Part shown: in pieces, positions 1 through 10,110 of the stretch
Position numbering within the stretch: position 1 is the stretch's first letter
Layout of the letters: the number at the start of each line of letters is the position of its first letter
NCBI GenBank assembly: GCA_035534435.1
Contig: DATLRX010000014.1
Location: 1 to 64,000 of the forward strand
From: Palsa-851 sp035534435
GTDB lineage: Bacteria; Chloroflexota; Dormibacteria; Aeolococcales; Aeolococcaceae
Direction: 5' to 3'
DNA length: 64,000 nucleotides
Notes under the pieces: model-generated
What the model was told of the DNA's origin: nothing
What the model saw: the letters and a program-made list of their open reading frames with translations, nothing else
Database searches by the model: none
Program-made: the position numbers and the translations under genes

Positions 1-19
1 AGACGAGAGGAGTGTGCCG

Positions 20-1078
20 GTGGCGACGGAGCGGGATCGGGCACTGGAGACAGCGCTCGGACAGATCGAGCGGGCTCACGGGAAGGGAGCGATCATGCGT
101 CTCGGCGAGGTGCAGGCTCAACCCATCGACGTCATTCCGACGGGCGCGCTCACCCTGGACATCGCGCTCGGGGTCGGCGGTGTCCCGCGCGGACGCATCA
201 TCGAGATCTACGGCCCTGAGTCCTCGGGCAAGACCACCCTCACGCTGCACGTCATCGCCGAGGCCCAGAAGCGCGGCGGCGTCGCCGCGTTCATCGATGC
301 CGAGCACGCGCTCGACCCGCAGTACGCTCAGCGCATCGGCGTGCGCACCGAGGAGCTGCTCATCTCGCAACCGGACACCGGGGAGCAGGCGCTCGAGATC
401 GTCGAGGTGCTCGTTCGCAGCGGTGCGGTCGACGTCGTGGTCATCGACTCGGTCGCCGCGCTGGTGCCCAAGGCGGAGATCGACGGCGAGATGGGCGACA
501 GCCACGTCGGCCTCCAGGCCCGGCTCATGTCGCAGGCGATGCGCAAGCTGACGGCCGCGATCAGCCGCTCGAACACGTCCGTCATCTTCATCAACCAGCT
601 GCGCGAGAAGATCGGCGTGATGTTCGGCAACCCCGAGGTCACGAGCGGCGGTCGCGCGCTGAAGTTCTACGCCTCGGTGCGTATGGACATCCGCAAGATC
701 GATTCGATCAAGCAGGGCCTCGACGTCGTCGGCAGCCGTGTCAAAGTCAAGGTTGTCAAGAACAAGGTGGCGCCGCCGTTCCGTGCGGCGGAGTTCGACA
801 TCCTGTTCAACGAAGGCATCTCATACGCGGGGAGCGTGCTCGACATGGGTATCGATGCCCACGTGATCGAGAAGGCCGGCGCATGGTTCTCCTACGGGGA
901 CATGCGTCTCGGGCAGGGTCGTGAGAATGTCCGCGACTTCCTGCGCGGCAATCCGGAGCTCCTCGAGGAGGTTGCGGTGAAAGTCCGTCTCTCACTCATG
1001 CCAACCCCGGTGGTGCTCGGCGATGCCGTCGTCGAGCTCAACGGCGAAGCACCATCGATCCCATCATCGGTCGCCTGA
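20..1078 (+). CDS. recA: RecA recombinase
   Basis: RecA is the DNA-dependent ATPase that forms filaments on single-stranded DNA, drives strand exchange and triggers LexA self-cleavage. The 352-residue protein has the Walker A motif GPESSGKT (about residues 65-72), the Walker B strand VVVIDSVAAL (about 139-148) and the L2-region NPEVTSGGRALKF, so it looks complete and of normal length. I chose the GTG at 20 because the purine-rich GAGGAG at 7-12 then sits 7 bases upstream; the in-frame GTG at 14 would leave almost no spacing. The promoter lies outside the window. recX follows after about 20 bases. Identification is certain. Confidence 0.97.
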   Translation: MATERDRALETALGQIERAHGKGAIMRLGEVQAQPIDVIPTGALTLDIALGVGGVPRGRIIEIYGPESSGKTTLTLHVIAEAQKRGGVAAFIDAEHALDPQYAQRIGVRTEELLISQPDTGEQALEIVEVLVRSGAVDVVVIDSVAALVPKAEIDGEMGDSHVGLQARLMSQAMRKLTAAISRSNTSVIFINQLREKIGVMFGNPEVTSGGRALKFYASVRMDIRKIDSIKQGLDVVGSRVKVKVVKNKVAPPFRAAEFDILFNEGISYAGSVLDMGIDAHVIEKAGAWFSYGDMRLGQGRENVRDFLRGNPELLEEVAVKVRLSLMPTPVVLGDAVVELNGEAPSIPSSVA

Positions 1079-1099
1079 CGCATCGCACCATCACGGGTG

Positions 1100-1582
1100 A
1101 TGGACACTGCCGCAGCGCCTCCGGAGCCGGACAACGCGAACGCGGCTGAGAACACCGCGCTGCGCATCCTTCGTGGCGCGGGTCAGTCATCCGCGTCGCT
1201 GCAGCGCAAGTTGGAGCGGCGCGGATACAGCGGCGACGCCGCGGCAGAGGCCGTCCGCCGTTGCCGCGAGTCGGGCTACATCAACGACTCGGCGCTGGCG
1301 ACCTCTGTCGCCGCGCGGCACCGCCGGTCGGGTCACGGTCGTGCCCGGGTCGCGGCGGATCTGAAGGCGCGGGGCGTTACCGAGGACATCATCGCTGAAG
1401 CGCTCGACGGCCAGCGCGACAGCGAGGAGGCTGCTGCCATGGCTGTTGCCCAGCAGTTGTGGCATCGCGCCGGTTCGCCGGACAGCCGCGACCGGAAGGC
1501 GCGCATGCGTGTTGCCGGAGCGCTGCAACGCCGCGGGTTCTCGTTGTCCCTCGTCATCCGGGTGATGCGCGGCCTGGAGTGA
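1100..1582 (+). CDS. recX: RecX regulatory protein
   Basis: RecX binds RecA filaments and limits their activity. The 160-residue product is rich in helices with the repeated pattern of the family, for example LRGAGQSSASLQRKLERRGY near the N terminus and a basic LKARGVTEDIIAEAL segment in the middle. It begins 21 bases after the recA stop on the same strand, the usual recA-recX arrangement, so the two are probably cotranscribed. The ATG at 1100 is preceded directly by an in-frame GTG at 1097, and either could be used. Assignment rests on position and on the helical repeat pattern, both consistent. Confidence 0.9.
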   Translation: MDTAAAPPEPDNANAAENTALRILRGAGQSSASLQRKLERRGYSGDAAAEAVRRCRESGYINDSALATSVAARHRRSGHGRARVAADLKARGVTEDIIAEALDGQRDSEEAAAMAVAQQLWHRAGSPDSRDRKARMRVAGALQRRGFSLSLVIRVMRGLE

Positions 1583-1622
1583 GTCACGCCGGCGAAACGG
1601 ACGCGGCTGGCAGAGTCGTGGG

Positions 1623-2594
1623 ATGAACTATGCACACCTCGGACGCTCCGGCCTCTCCGTCAGCCGGCTCTGCCTCGGCACCATGAACTTCGGCCCCGAG
1701 ACCGACGAGCCCACGTCGCACGCGATCATGGATGCCGCGATCGACGCCGGCCTCAACTTCTTCGACACCGCCAACGTATACGGCTGGAAGAAAGGGGAGG
1801 GGCTCACCGAGCAGATCATCGGCCGGTGGTTCGCGCAGAATGGCGGCCGCCGGGACAAGGTGGTGATCGCCACCAAGCTCTACGGGTCGATGAGCGACTG
1901 GCCGAACGACACGTTCCTGTCCGCGCGGAACATCCGGCGCGCGTGCGAAGGATCGCTGCGGCGCCTCCAGACCGATCACATCGACCTGTACCAGATGCAC
2001 CACGTCGACCGGAACACGACGTTCGACGAGATCTGGGAGGCGATGGAGGTGCTGGTCCAGCAGGGCAAGGTCATCTACGTCGGCTCGTCGAACTTCGCGG
2101 GCTGGACGATCGCACAGGCCCAGGAGGCGGCACGCGCACGGCACTTCCTCGGCCTCGTCAGCGAGCAGTGCCTCTACAACCTGGCCGAACGTCATGTCGA
2201 GGAAGAGGTGATCCCCGCGGCGATGCACTACGGCGTCGGGATCATCGCGTGGAGCCCGCTGTTCCGCGGTCTCCTCGGCGGCATCCTCGCCAAGCAGGTC
2301 GGTGGCGGCCGGTCGGCGTCGGAGCAGACGCAGAAGCTTCTCGAGACGCACCGCGACCGGGTGGAGCGGTACGAAGCGCTCTGCGCGAAGCTGGGTGAGC
2401 ACCCGTCGGCCGTCGGGCTGGCGTGGTTGCTGCAGCAACCCGGCGTGACAGCCCCGATCGTCGGACCGCGGACGCCCGAGCAGTTCCAGAGCAACCTCCA
2501 CGCCCTGGACGTCGTGCTCGAGCCGGAGACCCTGGCCGCGCTGGACGCGATCTTCCCGGGGCCGGGAACGGCACCCGAGGCGTGGGCCTGGTAG
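1623..2594 (+). CDS. Aldo/keto reductase
   Basis: NADPH-dependent oxidoreductase of the aldo/keto reductase superfamily, 323 residues, a TIM-barrel enzyme expected in the cytoplasm. The catalytic tetrad is visible: Asp and Tyr in FFDTANVYG, Lys in VVIATKLYG and His in YQMHHVD. The C-terminal cofactor region GVTAPIVGPRTPEQF is typical of YghZ/YhdN-like members. The substrate cannot be told. It starts about 40 bases after recX, and the weak hexamer CAGAGT lies 6 bases upstream of the ATG, so it may have its own promoter. It separates recA-recX from rny and looks like an insertion in an otherwise conserved repair block. Confidence 0.88.
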   Translation: MNYAHLGRSGLSVSRLCLGTMNFGPETDEPTSHAIMDAAIDAGLNFFDTANVYGWKKGEGLTEQIIGRWFAQNGGRRDKVVIATKLYGSMSDWPNDTFLSARNIRRACEGSLRRLQTDHIDLYQMHHVDRNTTFDEIWEAMEVLVQQGKVIYVGSSNFAGWTIAQAQEAARARHFLGLVSEQCLYNLAERHVEEEVIPAAMHYGVGIIAWSPLFRGLLGGILAKQVGGGRSASEQTQKLLETHRDRVERYEALCAKLGEHPSAVGLAWLLQQPGVTAPIVGPRTPEQFQSNLHALDVVLEPETLAALDAIFPGPGTAPEAWAW

Positions 2595-2597
2595 GCG

Positions 2598-3890
2598 TCA
2601 GACCGCAGCGCCGGCGACCGGTGGGTGGCTGCGCGCGTAGCGCACCACCGGGCCGAGGGTGAGGAACGTCGCGGTGGAGAGCACCAGCCCGAGGATGATG
2701 AGACCGTCGACGCCCAGCCAGCGGGATGCGAGGCCGCCGACGATGGCGCCGACCGCCCCGCCCCCGGCGAGCGCGACCGTGTAGAAGGACATCAGCGCCG
2801 ATCTGTCGGCGGCGAAGGTCTCGGAGCAATCGGCGAGATAGGTCACCGCGGCCGGACCGAAGCCTGCCAGCCAGAGGACCCCGCCGACCAGGAAGGGCGC
2901 GAGCAGGAGCATGCCAACGACCGGCAGATGGTTGATGGCGAACAGCGCGGCCATCGTGAGCCAGGCCCCGGGCACGGCTCGGCGCATGACCACGGCAGGA
3001 CCGAGGCGTGACACCAACGGCGTCCACACCGCGATGCCGAGGAGGAAGACGACGATCCAGCCGATCAGGAAAAGGCCGATCACCCGCACGTCGAAGTGGT
3101 GCATCAGCGACTGTGTGGCCACGCTCTTGTGGCGGAGCAGAGCCGGGAGATTGGCAACGAAACCGCCGATCAGGGCGAACGACATGATCCATCCGGGGAG
3201 GAACGTCCGCATCGGGCCCGGACCGACGACGGCACGGAAGACGACGCGCAGCGAGTGCACGGGCAGCGGCGGAACCCGCGGCACGAAGACGAAGCAGACG
3301 AACGCCGCGAGCGCGTAGAGCCCCGCGAGCAGCAGGAACGCCCCGCGATGCAGGCCGAAGTACGCGACCGATCCCAGCCCGAAGCCCCCCGCATAGCCGA
3401 TGAGCGTGGCAGCCTCGAATGCGCCGCTTGCACGAGCCCGTCCGCGACGGTTGCCGGTGGTCGCTGCCGCGACGGTCCCCAAGGCGACGGGGACGAACGC
3501 CGCGGCGCCGACGCCCTCGAGGAGCCGCGCGCCACCGAGCTGCGCCGGGCGCACGCCGAGGTACACGAGCAACACCGCCACCGCGCAGATGAGCGGCCCG
3601 GCGACGAGGTAGCGTCTGCGTCCGAAACGGTCGGCATTTCGCGCCAGGATCGGCGCGAAGACCATCTCGGTCACCGCCTGCGCCGCGCCGACGAGCCCGA
3701 TATCGAAGCTGTTCGGCCGCCCCCCCGCAAGGTCGCTCAGGCGGAACTGCACCGCGACGCCCACACCGACAGCGCCGACGCGAAGCATGGCGCTCGCCAC
3801 CAGAAGGGCTCCGATGGCGCGCGGACCCGTGTGTCGCAACTCATCCTCGTCGGGGATGTCGAGCACCCCGGGGACCTCCCGATCCGTCAC
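2598..3890 (-). CDS. MFS transporter
   Basis: A 430-residue integral membrane protein of the major facilitator superfamily with about 12 hydrophobic segments. The loop 2-3 signature appears as ARNADRFGRRRYLV, and the second half has a poorer copy after the long central loop. The layout resembles drug or metabolite exporters, but the substrate is unknown. It is transcribed opposite to its neighbours, ending 3 bases from the convergent aldo/keto reductase stop. The start is a GTG at 3890; a TACCCT hexamer ends 6 bases upstream, which suggests a leaderless message. A 13-base perfect palindrome lies between it and rny. Confidence 0.85.
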   Translation of the reverse strand: MTDREVPGVLDIPDEDELRHTGPRAIGALLVASAMLRVGAVGVGVAVQFRLSDLAGGRPNSFDIGLVGAAQAVTEMVFAPILARNADRFGRRRYLVAGPLICAVAVLLVYLGVRPAQLGGARLLEGVGAAAFVPVALGTVAAATTGNRRGRARASGAFEAATLIGYAGGFGLGSVAYFGLHRGAFLLLAGLYALAAFVCFVFVPRVPPLPVHSLRVVFRAVVGPGPMRTFLPGWIMSFALIGGFVANLPALLRHKSVATQSLMHHFDVRVIGLFLIGWIVVFLLGIAVWTPLVSRLGPAVVMRRAVPGAWLTMAALFAINHLPVVGMLLLAPFLVGGVLWLAGFGPAAVTYLADCSETFAADRSALMSFYTVALAGGGAVGAIVGGLASRWLGVDGLIILGLVLSTATFLTLGPVVRYARSHPPVAGAAV

Positions 3891-3896
3891 CCGTCA

Positions 3897-3902
3897 AGGG
3901 TA
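3897..3902 (-). promoter_or_regulatory. -10 hexamer for MFS gene
   Basis: Read on the minus strand this is TACCCT, ending 6 bases before the GTG at 3890. The distance would put transcription initiation at or next to the start codon. Confidence 0.5.
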
Positions 3903-3927
3903 GCTGCTGGCGGACGATTCATCGAAA

Positions 3928-3940
3928 CATGCCAGGCATG
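3928..3940. promoter_or_regulatory. Palindromic operator candidate
   Basis: CATGCC-A-GGCATG is a perfect 6+1+6 inverted repeat in the divergent MFS/rny intergenic region. It covers the expected -35 position of the rny promoter (TACAAT at 3952-3957) and lies about 25 bases upstream of the MFS -10 hexamer. It could therefore serve one or both genes. The regulator is not identifiable here. Confidence 0.4.
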
Positions 3941-3951
3941 CCCCCGGCTCG

Positions 3952-3957
3952 TACAAT
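3952..3957 (+). promoter_or_regulatory. -10 hexamer upstream of rny
   Basis: TACAAT matches the -10 consensus at five of six positions. No good -35 is seen, since the palindrome occupies that place. The transcript would carry a leader of at least 60 bases that contains a GAGAC-7-GTCTC inverted repeat at 4018-4034. Confidence 0.45.
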
Positions 3958-4023
3958 GTGAACGGTCTGCTGTGGTGAACGACCGGCCAATCGCGGGCCG
4001 GCCCCGACCGGAACAACGAGACG

Positions 4024-5649
4024 TTGTGGGTCTCGTCCCGGTCCCTTTCCCCACATCGGACATTCCCAGCAGGGCGCATCGCGCCCGACTTCCGAGGTTC
4101 CAGTCCCATCTCAATCGAGATCGTCGCCCTTATCGGGTTGGTGATTGTTGCAGCCGCGTTTGCGGCCGCAGCCGTTGTGTATGCGCGTCGAAGCGTTGCC
4201 CAGGTGCAGAGCAAGCACGACGCGGACGCCGAACGACGCCTCGACCAAGTGCGCGTCACCGAACAGGAAGCGAAATCCGTGCTCCTCGCCGCAAAAGAGG
4301 ACGCGGCTCGACGGCGAGACGAGGCCGAGGCTGAAGTTCGCGAACGCCGGGCCGAGCTCGCGCGCCTCGAACAGCGCACCAACCAGCGCGAGGAGGGGCT
4401 CGAGCGCCGTCTCCGCGAGCTCGACTCCAACGAGCAACGGCTGACCCGGCGAGAGGCCGAGCTCGAGGTCCTCCGCCAGACTGTCGAGGATGAACGCGCG
4501 CTGATCACCGCCGAGCTGCAGCGCGTCGCCGCGCTGTCCGAGCAGGAGGCGCGCGCCGAGGTCGTGCGCAGCGTCGAGGGCGAGCTCGTCCCCGAGATCG
4601 CGGAGCTGATCCGTCAGGCGGTACAGCAGGTCCGCGAGGATGCCGCCGCGCAGAGCCGCGAGATCCTCATCGCGGCGATGCAGCGCCAGGCGTCGGAACA
4701 GAGCGGCGAGGCGTCCGTGAGCGTCGTGCACCTTCCGTCGGACGATCTCAAGGGCCGGATCATCGGACGTGAGGGCCGCAACATCCGCGCCCTCGAAGCG
4801 GCCACGGGTGTGGACGTCATCGTCGACGACACGCCCGAAGCGATCGTGCTCAGCTCCTTCGACCCGGTGCGTCGCGAGGTCGCCCGCGCGACGCTCGAGC
4901 GGCTGTTCACCGATGGGCGCATCCACCCGGCGCGCATCGAGGAGATGGTCGTCAAGGCGCGCAACGAGCTCGCCCAGCAGATCAAGCGAGACGGCGAGCA
5001 GGCCTGCCAGGACATCGGCCTCACCAACGTGCACCCGGAGCTCGCGCGCCTGCTCGGCACGCTCCGCTTCCGCAACTCGTACGGGCACAACGTCCTCGCC
5101 CACAGCCAGGACACCGCCGCGCTGGCCGGGATGATCGCGGCCGAGATCGGCTTCGACGAGCAGGTGGTCAAGGAGGCCGCGCTCTTCCACGACATCGGCA
5201 AGGCGGTCGAGCACGACGTCGACGGACCGCACGCGATCATCGGCGGCGAGATCCTTGCCCGCCTCGGCCGCCCTGCAGCGGTGGTGCAGGCGGTGCGCTC
5301 TCACCACTACGACGAGGAGCCGCGGTCATATGCCGCGGCGATCCTGATGACGGCCGATGCGATCAGCGCAGCGCGGCCCGGCGCTCGCCGGGAGGCGCTG
5401 GCGTCCACGATCAAGCGGCTCGAACGCATCGAGGCGATCGCCAACGAGTTCCACGGCGTCGAGCGGAGCTTCGCGGTGCTCGCCGGCAAGGAGCTGCGGG
5501 TGCTCGTCAAGCCCGACGAGGTCAGCGACGACGAGGCGCAGATCATGGCCCGCCAGATCGCCAAGCGCCTCCACGGCGAGGGGAGCTACAGCGGCAGGGT
5601 CAAAGTGGTCGTCCTTCGCGAAACCCGCAGCGTCGAGTACGCGAAGTAA
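4024..5649 (+). CDS. rny: Ribonuclease Y
   Basis: RNase Y is a membrane-anchored endoribonuclease that starts mRNA decay. Visible in order: an N-terminal membrane helix (IEIVALIGLVIVAAAF), a long charged coiled coil, a KH domain with GRIIGREGRNIRALE, and an HD domain with ALFHDIGKAVEHDVDGPH. The C terminus VLRETRSVEYAK is typical. The start is uncertain. The TTG at 4024 gives a 28-residue tail ahead of the membrane helix that RNase Y normally lacks, and it lies inside a small inverted repeat. A GTG at 4141 would cut the helix. The expected N terminus falls at an ATC codon (4108) with GAGG 10 bases upstream. The identity of the protein itself is firm. Confidence 0.93.
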   Translation: MWVSSRSLSPHRTFPAGRIAPDFRGSSPISIEIVALIGLVIVAAAFAAAAVVYARRSVAQVQSKHDADAERRLDQVRVTEQEAKSVLLAAKEDAARRRDEAEAEVRERRAELARLEQRTNQREEGLERRLRELDSNEQRLTRREAELEVLRQTVEDERALITAELQRVAALSEQEARAEVVRSVEGELVPEIAELIRQAVQQVREDAAAQSREILIAAMQRQASEQSGEASVSVVHLPSDDLKGRIIGREGRNIRALEAATGVDVIVDDTPEAIVLSSFDPVRREVARATLERLFTDGRIHPARIEEMVVKARNELAQQIKRDGEQACQDIGLTNVHPELARLLGTLRFRNSYGHNVLAHSQDTAALAGMIAAEIGFDEQVVKEAALFHDIGKAVEHDVDGPHAIIGGEILARLGRPAAVVQAVRSHHYDEEPRSYAAAILMTADAISAARPGARREALASTIKRLERIEAIANEFHGVERSFAVLAGKELRVLVKPDEVSDDEAQIMARQIAKRLHGEGSYSGRVKVVVLRETRSVEYAK

Positions 5650-5761
5650 CGATTGCATCGCGCTTCCAGGTGCTCCGCGCAGCGAGAGGCGACAATCGCG
5701 CCCGATAATGTCCACGTCCTACTCATCGACTTCACATGACGCAGCAGGGGTAAACCCCCCT

Positions 5762-6022
5762 TTGGAAATCCTCAAAGTCTCAGCAACCAGCAAGCCGGTG
5801 GCGGTCGCAGGCGCGATCGCCGGTGTGGTGCGTACGCAGAAGCGCGTCGAGGTGCAGGCCATCGGCGCCGGTGCCATCAACCAGGCAATCAAGGCGATCG
5901 CCATCTCGCGCGGCTACGTCGCGCCCGGCGGTCTCGACCTCGTGTGCATCCCCTCGTTCATCGACATCTCGATCGATGGGGAGGAGCGGACGGGGATCCG
6001 CCTGGTCGTCGAAGTCCGCTGA
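5762..6022 (+). CDS. spoVS: Stage V sporulation protein S family
   Basis: Small conserved protein of the SpoVS/Alba-like fold. It is required for spore coat and septation events in Bacillus but is also widespread in non-sporulating lineages such as Deinococcus-Thermus and Chloroflexi. The product contains the family motifs LKVSATSKP, QAIGAGAINQAIKAIAI and SIDGEERTGIRL. Starting at TTG 5762 gives 86 residues, exactly the usual size, with AGGGG at 5746-5750 as a plausible ribosome site. An upstream ATG at 5708 would add 18 low-complexity residues, but it overlaps the hexamer GATAAT (5704-5709). It lies between rny and miaB, a conserved order. Its role here is unknown. Confidence 0.9.
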   Translation: MEILKVSATSKPVAVAGAIAGVVRTQKRVEVQAIGAGAINQAIKAIAISRGYVAPGGLDLVCIPSFIDISIDGEERTGIRLVVEVR

Positions 6023-6058
6023 CCCCGAGGGGCACCCGATCGGGTCCCGGCACACTGG

Positions 6059-6064
6059 TAGGCT
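6059..6064 (+). promoter_or_regulatory. -10 hexamer for miaB
   Basis: TAGGCT ends 6 bases before the ATG at 6071. This leaderless layout would let miaB-mutS-mutL-miaA be transcribed independently of spoVS. Confidence 0.45.
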
Positions 6065-6070
6065 TCGTCG

Positions 6071-7455
<1,385 letters not shown>

Positions 7456-7459
<4 letters not shown>

Positions 7460-10110
7460 GAACGAGCTCGAAGGCTCGGGCTCCGCACCTCGTCACAACG
7501 ACACCGGAGGCGCCACGGCAGACGCTCGACCTGGCCACGGCGGGCGACACGCCCATCCTGCGCGAATACCGGGCCATCAAGGCAGACTTCCCGGACGCCA
7601 TCGTCCTCGCCCGTCTCGGCGACTTCTTCGAGATGTTCGGACCCGACGCCGAGCAGGCGGCGCCCATCCTGGGTCTGGCGCTCACCGGCCGCGGCTTCGG
7701 CGCCGCAGGACGGCTGCCGATGTGCGGCTTCCCGCACCAGGCACTGCCACAGCAGGTCCGCAAGCTCCTCGACTCGGGGCATTCGGCCGCTGTCTGGGAC
7801 CAGGTCGGTGAGGTGGTCGCGGGGAAGCTGGTCCGCCGAGCGGTGACACGGGTCCTGAGCCCCGGCATGGTCGTTGAGGCGGAGCTGCTGGAGAGCTCGT
7901 CGGTGTCACGGTGCGTCGGGGTGTTCGTCGACCACGGCAGGACCGGCATCGCAGCGTTCGATCCCAACACCCAGCACCTGGAGTTGCTCGAGGTCGCAGG
8001 CGGCGTGGACGGGGTCGCCCTCGGGGACGAGCTTGCCCGGCTCGACACGACGGAGGTGCTCGTGCCGGAAGGCACCTCGGTCCCGTCGCCGTTCGGCGCC
8101 GGCGCGCGCGTCACGCCGCTGGCCCCCGCGCTCTTCGACCTCTCCCGCGCGGCGGAACGCCTCCGCGCCGCAACCGGCGCGATCTCGCTGGATGGCCTGG
8201 GTGTCGACGCCGTGCCGGCCGCGCTGCGCGCCGCGGGTGCGGTCCTCGCGTACTGCGAGCGCGCTCGCATCGTGATCAGCCCGGAGCTCCTGCGCATCCA
8301 GGTCAGCGCGAGCGACGGCGCGATGCGCCTCGACGCGCACACGCGCAGGAACCTCGAGCTGTTCACGCGGCTCGGGGGCAGCGGTTCCTCGCTCCTGCAG
8401 CTGCTCGATGCGACCCGGACGCCGATGGGCGTGCGATTGCTCCGCGCGCGACTGCACGAACCGCTCACCGCCGTGGGGGACATCACGCGACGGCTCGACT
8501 CGGTCACCACGCTGCGCGATGCGCGCGATGTTCGCCGGCGATTGCGCGAGGCGCTCGCGGGTGTGCGTGACCTCGAGCGCCTGGTCGCGCGCTGCGTGCA
8601 GGGCATCGCGACGCCGCGGGACCTCGGCTCCATCCGGGACACATGCGCAGCGCTCGACGCCACCGGCGCCGCCGTTCACGACATCAATGGCTCGCAGGAG
8701 CTCATCGAAGCCGCCGCCCACTGCGTCGCGCCACGCGGTCTGCGCGACCGTCTGCAGGAGCTGCTTGCGGACGAACTGCCCGCGACCGCCGCGGACGGCG
8801 GCGCGATCCGCCCGGGGGCCGACGTCGACCTCGACGCGCTGCGCACCTCGGGAAGCTCGGCGCGCTCCTACCTCGCGGCGCTCGAGTCGACGGAGCGCGA
8901 GCGTACCGGCATCCGTTCGCTCCGAGTCGGCTACAACCGCGTCTTCGGCTACTACATCGAGGTTCCCAACGCGCAGCGCGAGCGCGTTCCGGACGACTAC
9001 GCGCGCAAGCAGACTCTCGCCGGGGCCGAACGCTTCGTCACCCCCGATCTCAAGGAGCACGAGGCGATCGTGCTGCATGCCCGGGACCGAGCCGTCGCCC
9101 GCGAGGTGGAGCTCCTCGCCGAAGCGACGGCACTCGTTGCCGGTGAGGCGCGAGCGCTGGCGGACGCGGCGGCCGGCGTGGCGATACTCGATGTCACGCA
9201 GTCGCTCGCAACCGTTGCCGAGGAGCAGCACTGGGTGCGGCCGTCAGTGGACATGTCGACGGTACTGCGGATCGTCGGCGGCCGTCACCCGCTCGTGGAG
9301 CGCACGCTGGGGCCGGGACGCTTCGTGCCCAACGACCTGGCGCTGGATGACGGGGCTCGCATCGTCGTCCTCACCGGCCCGAACATGGCCGGCAAGTCGA
9401 CATATCTGCGCCAGACCGCGAGCATCGTGCTCCTCGCGCAGATCGGCTCGTACGTCCCCGCCGAGGAGGCCACGATCGGCGTGTGCGATCGCATCTTCAC
9501 GCGCATCGGCGCCCACGACGATCTCAGCGGCGGCCTCTCGACGTTCATGGTGGAGATGGCAGAAACTGCTGCGATCCTGCGTCAGGCGAGCTCGCGGAGC
9601 CTCGTGATCCTCGACGAGATCGGCCGTGGCACCTCGACGTACGACGGCGTGAGCATCGCGCAGGCAGTCGTCGAGTACCTCCACGACGCCCCGCAGCTGA
9701 ACTGCCGCACGCTCTTTGCGACGCACTTCCACGAGCTCACGGTCCTTGCGGGACAGCTCCCGAGGGTGCGCAACGCGCGTGTCGAGGTCGTCGAGGACGG
9801 AGCGGACATCACGTTCCTCCATCGCATCGTTCCCGGGGGCGCGGATCGTTCGTACGGAGTCCACGTGGCCCGTCTTGCCGGAATTCCGGGCGGCGTCGTG
9901 GTGCGCGCTCGCCAGCTGCTCGCCGAACAGGAGCGTGCGAGGCCGCTCGCCGGCGGCGGAGGGCACGGGTCCGATCAGCTCACGCTGCCGATGGCTTCGC
10001 CAGGACCGCATCCGGTGATGAGCGAGCTCGCATCGCTCGACCTCGACGCCATGACTCCGATCGCGGCGTTGAACAAGCTGGTCGAGCTCCATGGACGAGC
10101 GGTCCGATGA
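7456..10110 (+). CDS. mutS: DNA mismatch repair ATPase MutS
   Basis: MutS1 recognises mismatches and small loops. The 884-residue protein carries the mismatch-binding Phe-x-Glu in GDFFEMF near the N terminus, the connector, lever and clamp regions, Walker A GPNMAGKST (about residue 641) and the ABC-type signature DEIGRGTSTYDG (about 720). The GTG at 7456 overlaps the miaB stop (GTGA); the reading frame is open further upstream, but that would run inside miaB. The last residues carry the helix-turn-helix dimer region. It overlaps mutL by 4 bases (ATGA), a sign of translational coupling. Confidence 0.97.

Noticed and set aside
1584..2501. Long open frame on the minus strand, antisense to the aldo/keto reductase
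   Set aside because: Composition is Arg/Leu/Val-rich without motifs, and the plus-strand frame has a full catalytic tetrad. A shadow frame of GC-rich coding DNA.
4018..4034. Riboswitch or attenuator in the rny leader
   Set aside because: Only a 5-base stem (GAGAC/GTCTC) is visible, with no run of T and no known riboswitch core; too weak to call.
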